Shown: positions 22,440-32,563 of the stretch, piece after piece
Layout of the letters: each line of letters opens with the position of its first letter
Position numbering within the stretch: position 1 is the first letter of the stretch
Origin: Corallium rubrum
Lineage: Eukaryota > Cnidaria > Anthozoa > Scleralcyonacea > Coralliidae
Reading direction: 5' to 3'
Assembly (NCBI GenBank): GCA_964035015.1
Contig: OZ036000.1
Span: forward strand, 3,116,099 to 3,180,098
DNA length: 64,000 nucleotides
Notes under the pieces: generated by a model
Seen by the model: the letters and a program-made list of their open reading frames with translations, nothing else
The model's database searches: none
What the model was told of the DNA's origin: nothing
Program-made: the position numbers and the translations under genes

Positions 22440-23109
22440 CGCCAACACCACCACCACCAACAACAACACCACCAACAACAACAACAACGACAACACCAAC
22501 AACACCAACAACTCTGGGTATTTTGAAATTGGAGGAAGAACTTTTACTTGCGTTTAACTGTAATTACTTATAAAAGTCATTCTTTTAGATAAAAGTCCCT
22601 CTGCACCAAGCAGCAGTCGTATTTCCAAGAAACCTAGAACAGTCATTTGCTACATTTGTGGCCAAGAATTTCTAAAATCATCTCTTGCTGTTCATGAAAA
22701 GCAGTGTGCCAGTAAGAACAAGCCAAAGACAGAGCAAGTGGAGTCAAAATCGCCCAACGATAAGAAAGCTTTTGCCACTGGTACACAAACCAGAAAACCC
22801 AAACCAGACGCCGACTCACCGAGGGTGAGCGCACCACCGAGAAAACCCAAGACTCAAAAGTGTTTCATCTGCGGAAAAGAAATGCTTTTATCGTCCCTTG
22901 CAATTCACGAACAGCAGTGCCAGAAAAAATCAGCAATCTTGAAAAACATCAACCAACCAAAAGGGCAACAAAAACAAAGGAGCCCTCGGCAAGTGGGAAC
23001 AAAGCCGAAAACAGCGGTCTGCTACATATGTGGCGAACATTTCTTATCAAGTTCAATAAAAGTTCATGAAACGCAGTGCAAAAAGAAATGGAATGCCAAT
23101 AAGACTTAA
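17183..23109 (+). CDS. Multi-finger C2HC (ZNF474/ZC2HC1-type) protein, 3 exons, 852 aa
   Basis: Exons are 17183-17468, 20334-22085 and 22589-23109; both introns are phase 1 and the sum is 2559 nt. The protein contains ten fingers of the form CYxCGxxxxxxSLxxHExxC: seven in exon 2 (CYICGKEFLLSSIKVHEKQC is the first) and three in exon 3. This finger is the zf-C2HC_2 type found in ZNF474 and ZC2HC1 proteins. Fingers 3-7 are near-identical and lie in repeat units of roughly 190 bp that share the spacer words RSRNESEGNGG and SVGRQK, so they arose by recent tandem duplication. Finger 7 has a GHEEKC variant but keeps its ligands. The acidic N-terminus and lysine-rich spacers look disordered. Intron 1 carries a stack of mobile elements. 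An AATAAA at 23304-23309 is the likely polyadenylation signal. Function is not established. Confidence 0.88.
17495..17712 (+). pseudogene. LINE fragment A, 5' piece (reverse transcriptase C-terminal region)
   Basis: Translation gives VYGSETWVMN and KRMVQWMCGVFLRDR, the familiar region downstream of the reverse transcriptase domain of a non-LTR retrotransposon. It has an in-frame stop. The remaining part resumes after the inserted elements at 20047. Confidence 0.75.
17719..18046 (-). mobile_element. 5S-rRNA-derived SINE (intact copy)
   Basis: Read on the minus strand: a GCACGGGTGGCGTGTG head, CACTGCCTCTCACC, then AGTTAAGCC and GGTTAGTACTTGGATGGGTG ACC, which match the internal control region of 5S rRNA (GGTTAGTACTTGGATGGGAGACC). 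A shared body with GAGGGTTTTTCGC and GGTTTTCCTCCCTCC follows, then an AAATAAAT tail. It contains a single GAGAGGCAGTGC and so shows the empty site of the MITE at 1415-1734. Confidence 0.8.
18071..20038. mobile_element. hAT-type element carrying an expanded satellite
   Basis: The left end CAGGGGCACGGAAAG is matched by the inverted right end CAGTGGCATAGGAAG. The 8-bp sequence CTGTGAAG flanks both sides (18063-18070 and 20039-20046), a perfect target duplication in the LINE fragment. The interior is almost entirely the 40-bp satellite plus about 130 bp of unique sequence at the right. No transposase is present. Confidence 0.85.
18085..19902 (+). repeat. 40-bp satellite with poly-C runs (about 45 units)
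   Basis: The unit is AACTTTGTCATGAAGTAAAA followed by a C/T-GGGCATGTG-like segment and a run of C. C-run length varies from about 5 to 16 between units. Subtypes (GGGCCATATG, GGGGCATGCAC, GAGCATGTG) occur in local blocks, as expected from repeated unequal exchange. Long open frames on the minus strand are repeat artefacts. Confidence 0.97.
20047..20310 (+). pseudogene. LINE fragment A, 3' piece
   Basis: This continues the LINE interrupted at 17712. The translation VKWNQSRWLGAVLHKDDGDW VKKSM matches the same region of LINE fragment B at 58937-59155 (IKWNRLRWLGHVMWKDNGDW). It ends close to the acceptor of exon 2 at 20334. Confidence 0.75.
22262..22512 (+). repeat. (CAA)n microsatellite
   Basis: A pure CAA tract of about 90 bp flanked by CACCAC/CAACAC variants, in intron 2 of the C2HC gene. 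Confidence 0.97.
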
Positions 23110-23364
23110 AGAAAGGTCCTCTCGAAATATAGGATCATTTACATCTTGAGAAACTCAGTGGTTTTATTTAATTTCAGGAGGTTTATTTAATTTAAGATGA
23201 TTTTACTAGTTGCCATTTTCAAAATCAAAAGTTGTACTGTACTAGGTTGTGTTTTAGTTTCCTAAACTGTAACTATAGTACTATAATTCTATTTAGAAAA
23301 CTAAATAAATATGGTAGTTAGATATTGTTAACAATTGTTCGTACTAGAGTATTCATTTACGAAA

Positions 23365-23432
23365 CTATTCATTCATTCATTCATTCATTCATTCATTCAT
23401 TCATTCATTCATTCATTCATTCATTCATTCAT
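23365..23432 (+). repeat. (CATT)n microsatellite
   Basis: Uninterrupted ATTC/CATT tetranucleotide array adjoining the 12-bp minisatellite. Confidence 0.97.
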
Positions 23433-23454
23433 TTACGAATACCTTAGTTTACAA

Positions 23455-24100
23455 ATGCCTCGAATCCCTTTACGAATACCATTACCAATACCTTTACCAA
23501 TACCTTTACGCATATCTTTACGAATACCTTTACGAATACCTTCACGAATACCTTCACGAATCCCTTTACGAATCCCTTTACGAATACCTTCACGAATACC
23601 TCTACGAATCCCTTTATACGAATACCTTTACGAATACCTTCACGAATCCCTTTACGAATACCTTTACGAATACCTTTACGAATACCTTCACGAATACCTT
23701 TCCCAATACCTTTACGAATACCTTCACGAATACCTTTCCCAATACCTTTACGAATACCTTTACGAATACCTTTACGAATACCTTTACGAATACCTTTACG
23801 AATACCTTCACGAATACCTTTACGAATACCTTTACGAATACCTCTACGAATACCTTTACGGATACCTTCACAAATACCTTTACGAATACCTCTACGAATA
23901 CCTTTACGAAACCTTTACGAATACCTTTACATTTTTTTTAATTATTTATTCTACTGTATAGACGTTATTCATGACCTCGTTTTAAAGTAAAAATTCGTTT
24001 GAATTTCCCACATGAAAACAAGTTCATAAGGGTTAATTTATATGTATACGAATACCTTCACGAATACCTTTACGAATACCTTTACGAATACCTTTACATT
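23455..24100 (+). repeat. 12-bp minisatellite, locus 1 (unit CCTTTACGAATA)
   Basis: About 40 copies between 23455 and 23930, with a short second block at 24045-24100. Variants replace TTTACG by TTCACG or TTTCCC. The same unit forms a second array at 31460-32335. Confidence 0.95.
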
Positions 24101-24252
24101 TTTTTAAATTATTTATTCTACTGTATAGGCATTATTCATGACCTCGTTTTAAAGTAAAAAGTTCACACGGGCCAATTTATATGTATACTGTGTATAAAGG
24201 AAGTTTAATTCGTCGGCCATTTTTGAATAAGGTCTCTAACTCATCGGAAAAA

Positions 24253-26358
24253 TTACATACTGTGCATTGAGTCAATATTTTTTGTCAATTGTTCTTCCAA
24301 AGCGGCCTGAAACACAAAGAAAAGAATATATACTATTTTCACCGTTGAACGGATATACCCTGAATCAAAGAATTAAGCAAAGGAACTAAGCAAAATTCTG
24401 CAGCTAGAAGAGCGAGGAGTGTTCCATTAAATTAACGCCAAATATAACAAAGAAATTTATTTTTTTTGTAATTTAACGAAGGAAAATTTCAATCATGTGC
24501 GCGTGCCTGGATTATTAATTTTCATAGGCGGTTATTTGCAGGTGTGAATGAAATCAGTAGTAATTAAGAAATTTTAACAACTACGTGACGTACCAGTTCT
24601 CGTTTTACTTCTTCAACTTTGACTTTCGCTAGTGAAATATCCTAGAAATTAAACTTTACAGATTATAAAAACACCAAAGGTTGTAAAACGTAACCCTTTG
24701 AAGCCTGAAGACGAGTATTTAGTATTTTATTCTGGCTAACGTCAGACGATTTTATTCAGCACAGGGAGAGGTCAAGGCCTCAAAATGTTAAAACCTATCT
24801 CTTCAACCCTTTGAAGCCTGAAGACGAGTCTTTAGTATTTTATTATGGCTAACGACAGACGATTTTATTCAGCACAGGGAGAGGTCCAGGCCTTAAAAGG
24901 TTAACGTTTTAAAGTGCCACTAACCCCAAAAAAACATTTTCGCAAATCTAAGTTAGCCCTTATTGAGTGGATTAGTGCAGTGAATAAATTATTGGTATTG
25001 GACATTTCTTTGGTCTTCTGTAGACTACCAAAGTTGCAAAAATTGGCATATGCATGTCCCATGGCGGAGAAGGAAAGGGAATGGGTATATTCCTGGTGTG
25101 ACGTCAGACAAGCCAAACAAGGAACTCATTTGAGCTCTGTCTGCTGAAAGCATAGAATTTTTACATTGACTTAGTTGGGAAAATGAATTTTCAACCCAAA
25201 AAATTCTATGTATTCACCAGACAGAGCTCAAAGGAGTTCCTTGTTTGACTTGTCTGACGTAACAGCAGGAATATACCCATTCCCTTTCCTACTCCGCCAT
25301 GGGACATGCAGATGCAACTTTGGTTGTCGAAGAAGATCAAACGAAACGTCCAATACCAATAATTTATTAACTGGCCTAATCCACTCAATAAGGGCTCTTA
25401 GATTTGTGAGAAAAATTTTTGGGGGTTAGTGGCACTTTAAACAGAAGGGTCAATCTGCCCAAAGTATGTACACGGTTCTAAGCTTTATTTCCTACCGGTG
25501 GAAGACTGTGGTATGTTTCCAGTTTGGACTTGAGTGGTTTCAGCTCTTCCTCTAACTGTAACACATCCTATAATTAAAATTAATTAAAACTAATGAAAAT
25601 TAATTAAAATTAATTAAAATTAATTAAAATTAATTAAAAAGATTACATGTATTCCTACTTCACATGGGGAAGGATGCTTTTTGATTTACCTCGTATTTTT
25701 TCTCCAAAGCATTATGATAAAGTGTTGGCTCTAATTTGGTTTGTTTTTGATAATCCTATAGGTAAACAAAAAATAATAAATTCTCACGTGCTATAAATAA
25801 ATTTTCACTTCCAAATACAGAATTTTCTGTACTTTATTATTTTGCTCTGTCTAACACCAGACGATTTTACTCATTGATGGGAGAGCTCTTGGAAAGTTGG
25901 GAGTGAAAGGGGTAATCTGATTGGATTATGATATATTTTGAGATACAGGAAATACCCACAAGCAGTTTGTGGTTCAATAGTTTGTGGTTCCAGATGTTGA
26001 TGTATTGTGGCATATTGTTTGTCTCGTCAGCTGTTTACAGTAATCACGTTAGACAGAGTAAAACAATTGGGGCCATTGTTTGGGGCCATTCTTGAGTAGC
26101 AGGCAGGAATGTGTTAATTCACTACATATTCTCGCTTACCAGTAATTCATCAAAACGTTCTTGATATTGTTTTGCTTTTTGATACAAGAAGCCAGTTTCT
26201 TTAAACCGTTTGTTTAAAATTGGTTCCTGAAATGATATTTGTTCCTCCAGAGCTTCATATGCCCTGAAAACAAACACATGGAATATTTCTCACTTACTTA
26301 CAATACTGTACTTACAATACTCACATGAAAAGCATTTTTATGTTGGGAACCACATAAA

Positions 26359-26426
<68 letters not shown>

Positions 26427-28869
26427 TTAAAACTAATTAAACCTTCCTAATTTTGACATAAAAACCTGACTCATTAGCAAGTCAATAATTATGCTTTTAA
26501 TTAAGAACATATAAAAATTGACCAAATCTGGACTTACTTGGTTACAGAATCGTACTTTACTAAAGCACATTTTGTTTTCCTCAGTAGTTTAGCACTTGAA
26601 TGTTTTGCCTTCAGTTTTTCTTCCTTTGAGGATTGAAGCTCTTTTGATAGTTCATTAATTCCAAGAAGATAACTAATAAAATAATATAATTCAACCGTTA
26701 AAACAAAGCCAGTATTATTAACTTTTTATTAACAAATAACATACTACAGGAAAATATCCAACAGTTACAGAACGAGCCTGTATATAAAGTGGCTGGATTA
26801 CCACTGACAATACCTTGACATTTTTGTGTCTTTTAAATCCAAAAGCAGCGCAACATTTGCAAGTGTTCGTACACTTGTTGACCCTGACTGTGATAAACTA
26901 CCAAGAGGCAACCCCACCGATGAAATAATCTCTTGTATTCTGTCTGCTGCAAGAGAGTTAAATAACAATTGCATTGTGGTGAAATATATAATTGAAAATT
27001 ATTTCTAGTTACACAACATTTATAAATTAATTTATTTCCAGAGCTTAAGCTTTAGTCTTATGCACCTAGTAAGATTGTGCTGACAAGGTTTCTTGAAAGT
27101 ATTAGCAAGACATTTAAGCTTGCAGTACTTCAAGTATAAATTATTTCATTTACATGTGTATACATGTATAACCATAACAACTATTAAATACATACAGTAG
27201 CAGCACCATATCCATAAGAAAGAGGCCATTTAAGGCTTGAAGGAGTGTTAGGCAATTTTCATGTGCAAATTTTTTCTTTTTTTGGCAAAAAATCTTTGTA
27301 AGATTTTTTTACAATTTACAACATGTTTACAACCTACTGTTTGCCTAGGCACATTGTTTTGTTTAGTTGCTAAAATAATGCAAATTATTTCTTCATGGCA
27401 CACCCCTCCCCTCCTACCTCATCATCGATGATCGTTAACATTATTATATACTACAGTACTGTACATCACTATATGTAATCTTATTACATTTCAATTATGT
27501 GGTTACTGTATACCTTCACTGGTATATTCAGCCTTCTTTTGTTCAAGATCTTCAATTAATAATCGCATATCTTGATGTCTTTGTGTGTTAATATCCAACA
27601 AACGACTCAATGTCTCAATGGTTTTAGAATTAATTTCAAATGTTGGTATTGGATCTTCACCAAACAAAGTCTCGAGCCATGCTCTCACCTTGAAACAAGA
27701 AAAACACATGTTTTAAAGCCTATGTAAAGTTTAGTTCACTATAGTAACACAAAACATTACTGTCTTGTAGACATAATTTGTAGACATAATTATTATATTA
27801 AATACAGTAACAATTAATTTGTAAAAATAATTAAACATTTATTAATTAGTCTTTGAACTTGGAGTTTGAGTCATCACATTCATCCATCCATCCACCCATC
27901 CCTTCCTCCCATACTCCATCCCTCCCTCCCTCCTTCCATCCATCCCTTCTCCATCCATCCCTTTCTTCCTCCCTCCCTCCCTCCTTCCATCCATCCCTTC
28001 TCCATAAGCATTCATCCCTTTCTTCCTCCCTCCATCCATTCATCCCTTTCTTCCTCCCTCCATTCATCCCTCCCTCCCTCCTTCCATCCATCCCTTCTCC
28101 ATAAGCATTCATCCCTTTCTTCCTCCCTCCATTCATCCCTTTCTTCCTCCCTCCATTCATCCCTCCCTCCTTCCTTCCATCCATCCCTTCTCCATTCATC
28201 CCTTTCTTCCTCCCTCCATTCTTCCCTCCCTCCCTCCTTCCATCCCTTCTCCATTCATCCCTTTCTTCCTCCCTCCATTCATCCCTCCCTCCCTCCTTCC
28301 ATCCCTTCTCCATAAACATTCATCCCTTTCTTCCTCCCTCCATTCATCCCTTTCTTCCTCCCTCCATTCATCCCTCCCTCCTTCCATCCATCCATCCCTT
28401 CCCCATTCATCCCTTTCTTCCTCCATCCATTCATCCATCCCTCCCTCCTTCCACCCCTTCTCCATAAACATTCATCCCTTTCTTCCTCCCTCCATTCATC
28501 CCTTTCTTCCTCCCTCCATCCATCCATCCCTCCCTCTCATATTCTTCCATTCATCCACCCTTCCATCCCTCCCATATGCATACTCCCTTTCTCTCCCAGT
28601 CTCCCTCAATCCCTCCTTCCATCCATCCATTCATCTCCCCCTCTCTCTCTATTACCATGGATTCGTAAAATGTTGTTAGTTCATGATGTAAAACGGCAGC
28701 TTGTAGAACAACAAGAACTGACAAAACTTTATATATATAAAACTATCCAGTTGCAAAATTCACTATTAAAAGACTCAGAAGCTAAAAGGAAAACCAAAAA
28801 GGCATACAACTCAACTAAAATCAAATCAAATCAAAACTATTTACTTACCTTCTGGTGTTGTTCATTCAT
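24253..28869 (-). CDS. HAUS1: HAUS augmin-like complex subunit 1, 9 exons, 275 aa
   Basis: HAUS1 is a coiled-coil subunit of augmin, which recruits gamma-tubulin complexes to existing microtubules in the spindle. Exons in transcript order: 28849-28869, 27514-27688, 26814-26946, 26538-26672, 26140-26263, 25690-25755, 25496-25567, 24594-24641, 24253-24306. All junctions are GT-AG with matching phases; the sum is 828 nt. The length of 275 residues is close to the human protein (278). Recognisable stretches, compared from memory: [20 protein letters not shown] near the N-terminus, the following [11 protein letters not shown], the central [25 protein letters not shown], and the C-terminal [14 protein letters not shown]. 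The first exon codes only MNEQHQK. A TCTCGCGAGA element lies about 100 bp upstream of the ATG. Confidence 0.95.
24692..24902 (+). repeat. Dispersed CTCTGTCTAACACCAG-type repeat, tandem pair
   Basis: Two copies of about 105 bp (ACCCTTTGAAGCCTGAAGAC, TTTTATTCTGGCTAACG, CAGACGATTTTATTCAGCAC). Related single copies occur at about 5500, 6605, 25845, 26045, 57446-57526, 57835-57905 and 58205-58345. It is an abundant short interspersed repeat in this genome. Confidence 0.7.
24908..25441. mobile_element. 534-bp foldback element in a HAUS1 intron
   Basis: The two arms are near-perfect inverted copies: TTTAAAGTGCCACTAACCCC at the left returns at the right end as its complement, and the whole length pairs around a short centre near 25165. 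It lies between HAUS1 exons at 24594-24641 and 25496-25567. No coding potential. Confidence 0.9.
26361..26427 (+). repeat. (CTGT)n microsatellite
   Basis: Perfect CTGT tetranucleotide array in a HAUS1 intron. Confidence 0.97.
27875..28640 (+). repeat. CATCC/TTCCTCCCTCC minisatellite in HAUS1 intron 1
   Basis: About 0.75 kb of pyrimidine-rich repeats built from CATCCATCC, CCCTTTCTTCCTCCCTC and TTCTCCATAAGCATTCATC units. Higher-order units of about 70-130 bp recur. Open frames on both strands are artefacts. Confidence 0.95.
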
Positions 28870-28927
28870 AACGACTTATTTTCAGTTATTCTTCATTTTT
28901 ATTCCAAACAGCAGCACTCAAATCTTG

Positions 28928-28979
28928 CCGCCATTTTAATTTTTCTCTCTCCAGTCCCCCGCGCATTTATCTCGCGAGA
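28928..28979. promoter_or_regulatory. HAUS1 core promoter motifs
   Basis: GCCGCCATTTT at 28928-28938 is the complement of the YY1-like AAAATGGCGGC. TCTCGCGAGA at 28970-28979 is the palindromic element known from many housekeeping promoters. Both lie 60-110 bp upstream of the HAUS1 ATG in a locally CG-rich stretch. Assignment as promoter is inference. Confidence 0.55.
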
Positions 28980-29241
28980 CTCCCAGAAAGCGCGTTTATG
29001 AATAATTTTGCGTCGCGCAGTCAGAGACGCAGACAACAGTCAGCAGCTCAACTAACAATCTAAATACTTTACTATAAAATTTACATCTTTACAGTTGCCC
29101 GTGATAGCAGGGTTGGACTGGTCACTGTGCCGTAGAACAATGGCTCAATATTGTAGAACAATGACTATTGCAGAACAATGGCTGGCTGCCGGGGTAAAAT
29201 GCCATAATAGCCTGTCAATTAGCCTGCGTAATGTAAGTTAA

Positions 29242-30403
29242 TCAGTACACGAGTGAAAAAAAGTGAAAAAAGGTAGAAAGAGTAAAAAAGATGAGCAAAG
29301 CCTGGAAGCTAATAGACAGCATATCACTACCATTATCATAATTCCCACTGTTCGCATCACAACTGGTGTTTCCATGACAACAAAACGGACTTGAGCACTC
29401 GTCGACAATACGGGAACGCCCGCGATTAACCTTGTGTGTCAGCTGCATACATACTTCGGTGGGATTACAAGTTTCTGTATCGTTACCATCAAGTATAAAA
29501 AGGAATTTTGTTGGAGGACTTTTGTCTCGCTTAAATGTTAAATTTGCAAAACACGTGATAGAGCCGTTGGCATAGACGTTTTTTTCATCCAGACATCTTT
29601 GGTCAGCGCCAAGAACTAAATTGATACGAACAAATAAAAAAAATATATGTGAAAAGTTGCCGGAAGGCCTGTGTAGTTGCATTTTTCGCAACTGGTCCCG
29701 GTTTGGTCTTAAAATGTATATATTCTACACTCGAATTTTCCTTCACCAAAAATCCCTTGGACATGCTATGTAATCGAGTGAAATGCCCAATATTACTTCT
29801 AAATGTAATATTATGATCGCCGAGGAAAACTGAGAATCTGAAGAAGACAAAGGATTTGTTTTTCTTCTAATTTTCCCTCATCAACATGCACGGGAAAATT
29901 AGAAGACAAAGGAAAAATTCCCTCTTGCATGAGCGATGAGGGAAATACGAGGTTTACATTCCCTCGGAGAACAAAACAATGTATTACTGTACATCTGTAT
30001 CATGAATGCACTGACTAATGGCCCATTTCCACTCAGGAGAATTTTCCTTGGACAGGAAATTTCCCTTTGTCTTGTGAGCTCTTGGGCAGAACTAATGAGT
30101 TTGAGACAAAAGAAAATGACCTGTCCGAGGAAAATTCTCCTGAGTGGAAATGGCCATAAGACCCCGTTTACACTATACCAGTACAATTTGAATACGGAAC
30201 AAAATCATGCCGGTATGCAAATACAGCATATAACATTTCATGTTATTTATGTGCCAGTGGGAATGAGGTTGATTACGTTGTATGTAATTAATCGTGCATA
30301 CCGAAATATGGCACTGGCGATGAAACATGATCACGCGAAGGTTTTAATTACCTGTGAAGAAGAAATAGAAGATAATACAAATAGCGGGGAAAATAAACTT
30401 CAT
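29242..30403 (-). CDS. Ly6/uPAR-like three-finger GPI-anchored protein A, 2 exons, 141 aa
   Basis: Exons are 30352-30403 and 29242-29615 with a phase-1 GT-AG intron (426 nt in total). Exon 1 codes a signal peptide (MKFIFPAICIIFYFFF). The mature chain has eight cysteines and ends its domain with FCCHGNTSCDAN, matching the CC-x4-C-N/D signature of the Ly6/uPAR fold. A hydrophobic C-terminal stretch after NYDNGSD looks like a GPI-anchor signal. Several N-x-S/T sites are present. Gene B at 32564-33629 has the same exon structure and cysteine pattern, so the two are tandem duplicates. The partner or function is unknown; members of this fold are cell-surface ligands or receptors, or toxin-like secreted proteins. 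Confidence 0.8.
29740..29990 (+). repeat. Dispersed repeat with TTCTAATTTTCCCTCATCAA, copy 1
   Basis: Contains ATATTATGATCGCCGAGGAA, AACATGCACGGGAAAATTAG and GAGCGATGAGGGAAATACGA. A longer copy lies at 54840-55325. It is in the intron of Ly6-like gene A. Confidence 0.7.
30019..30155. mobile_element. Short hairpin MITE
   Basis: TGGCCCATTTCCACTCAGGA at the left is the inverted complement of TCCTGAGTGGAAATGGCCA at the right, and the complementarity continues through AATTTTCC. It lies in the intron of Ly6-like gene A. Confidence 0.85.
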
Positions 30404-30742
30404 AATTCTTTCTCTCCAAGAAACTATTAGAAAATCTCTTCGGTGTTTCCTATGAAAACAACGTACATGCGTTTAGTTTATACGAGGCAAATATTAGCTA
30501 TATTATAATACATGCCAAAACTAACACAATATGCATTGAACGGTGACTGTCTCTTGTATTCAGTTTGTTTTTTAAATCTACATGCTCTTTTGCTTTTAAG
30601 CGTTAACCTATATAGATCTGCGTGGAATACAAATCGAGCATTGCAAATATTTGACATTATACCACGGTATATAACACGATTAAATTAAACAAAAAGTGTA
30701 ATAAAAGTAGCGTGCTGCGTAGGCAGTGCAGAAACAACAATC

Positions 30743-30946
30743 GAAATATAGTAAGGTTAGATATACTGCCGTGAAACAGAGAACGTAGGAGTCTAACGTT
30801 TCGAGCGAAGGCCCTTCGTCAGAGAGAAATCTAGCGAAGGCCCTTCGTCAGAGAGAAACGCGTTTCTCTCTGACGAAGGGCCTTTGCTCGAAACGTTAGA
30901 CTCATACGTTCTCTGTTTCGGCAGTATATCTAACCTTACTGTATTT
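30743..30946. mobile_element. Foldback MITE, copy 2 of 3
   Basis: Better conserved than the copy at 745-930. GTAAGGTTAGATATACTGCC pairs with the inverted right arm, and GCGAAGGCCCTTCGTCAGAG occurs twice on the left side by an internal duplication of about 30 bp. It lies between the two Ly6-like genes. Confidence 0.85.
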
Positions 30947-31459
30947 AAATTAAACAAACATAACATTGGACAAACTATTCGGATATACATATTTAAACTA
31001 GAAATACCTAAACTACTTCTGTCTGTCTCAGCTTCCAACGTGGCACAAGTGATACTTAAAATTACCATTATTATTAAATACCACCTTAGTATAGTATAAC
31101 AACGTCCATATACGTTTATTGTTGACAACTTGGCACATTTAAATAGTTCTCCATTCTGTATTTCGAATTCAGGTATATCACAAACGACTACATTGCCATA
31201 TTGTCTCACACGCATGCAGTGGCGAAATGAACTCGATGAAGCGTCAACTGTTCGACTTTTACAACGAGTATTACTGTATTACCTTTTCTGATCTTGGTCT
31301 TTGCTGGTTATTGCCCGGCTGCGAGGAATTATCAATAGCTCTTCGAATATCTAAATCGACAACATCCGATGACGTCAGATTTGTATATTTAATCAGTTTA
31401 CAGCTGTTGCCAGACTGTTGGGGGAAGTTTCGTAAAGACCTTTGGCTTTGCAATACCTT

Positions 31460-32335
31460 TGAAAAGTTTCCCAATACCTTTCCCAATACCTTCAGGAGCA
31501 CCTTTCCCAATATGACCTTTACGAATACCTTCACGAATACCTTTCCCAATACCTAACGTTTTACGAATACCTTTACGAATACCTTTCCCAATACCTTTAC
31601 GAATACCTTTTCGTACCTTTCCGAATACCTTTACAAACATCTTTACGAATTCCTTTACAAATACCTTTACGAATACCTTTCCGTACCTTTCCGAATACCT
31701 TTACAAACATCTTTACGAATTCCTTTACAAATACCTTTACGAATACCTTTCCCAATACCTTTCCCAATACCTTTACAAATACCTTTACGAATACCTTTAC
31801 GAATACCTTTACGAATACCTTTCCCAATACCTTTCTCAATACCTTTACAAATACCTTTACGAATACCTTTACGAATACCTTTACGAATACCTTTCCCAAT
31901 ACCTTTCTCAATACCTTTACAAATACCTTTACGAATACCTTTACGAATACCTTTTCCAATACCTTTCCCAATACCTTTACAGTCTTTACAAATACCTTTA
32001 CGAATACCTTTCCCAATACCTTTCCCAATACCTTTACAAATACCTTTACGAATACCTTTCCCAATACCTTTCCCAATACCTTTACAAATACCTTTACGAA
32101 TACCTTTACCAATACCTTTACCAATACCTTTACAAATACCCAAATACCTTTACGAATACCTTTCCCAATACCTTTCCCAATACCTTTCCCAATACCTTTA
32201 CGAATACCTTTCCCAATACCTTTCCCAGTACCTTTACAAATACCTTTACGAATACCTTTACGAATACCTTTCCCAATACCTTTACGAATACTTTTACGAA
32301 TACCTTTACGAATACCGTTATGTGCTTGTGATACA
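31460..32335 (+). repeat. 12-bp minisatellite, locus 2 (unit CCTTTACGAATA / CCTTTCCCAATA)
   Basis: About 70 copies with higher-order alternation of TTTACG, TTTACA and TTTCCC variants. It lies between the two Ly6-like genes. The same unit forms locus 1 at 23455-24100. Open frames of KGIRKGIGKG type on the minus strand are artefacts. Confidence 0.95.
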
Positions 32336-32404
32336 CTGAATGCATGTATTCGTCGATAATTCCTATAGGAATGATTTTTGGTGAGAAAATTGAACAAGTT
32401 TATG

Positions 32405-32480
32405 TAAATCAATAGGATTTTGTATCAGATACACAACTACTGATTAAACATTTATTTCTTTTGTGTTTTTCATGAATTAT
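32405..32480 (+). repeat. Dispersed repeat TTGTATCAGATACACAAC, copy 1
   Basis: TTTTGTATCAGATACACAAC followed by ATTTCTTTTGTGTTTTTCAT GAATTATTAATGA recurs at about 40205-40285 with few differences. It lies just downstream of Ly6-like gene B and includes TTTATT at 32451-32456, a possible minus-strand polyadenylation signal. Confidence 0.6.
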
Positions 32481-32563
32481 TAATGAGTATTAGAAATCTT
32501 AGTTACATACAGGTGGCTGTAAGATCATTAAAGTATTATGTAATACTATTATTATTTAGCATA

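Larger units (their letters stand above)
23110..24252. other. Convergent intergenic region between the C2HC gene and HAUS1
   Basis: It contains the C2HC 3' end with AATAAA at 23304, an ATTC array and a 12-bp minisatellite. A duplicated segment (ATTATTCATGACCTCGTTTT present at about 23965 and 24130) separates two parts of the 12-mer array. TTTATT near 24112 could serve as the HAUS1 polyadenylation signal on the minus strand. Confidence 0.6.

Noticed and set aside
30793..31215. 140-residue minus-strand frame with a hydrophobic stretch (RCYTILRWYLIIMVILSITC)
   Set aside because: It runs into the foldback MITE, has no cysteine pattern like the adjacent Ly6 genes and no convincing splice partners. 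It could be a gene remnant but I cannot support it.
31597..32412. 271-residue KGIRKGIGKG open frame
   Set aside because: It is a reading of the 12-bp minisatellite (divisible by three), open on several frames.
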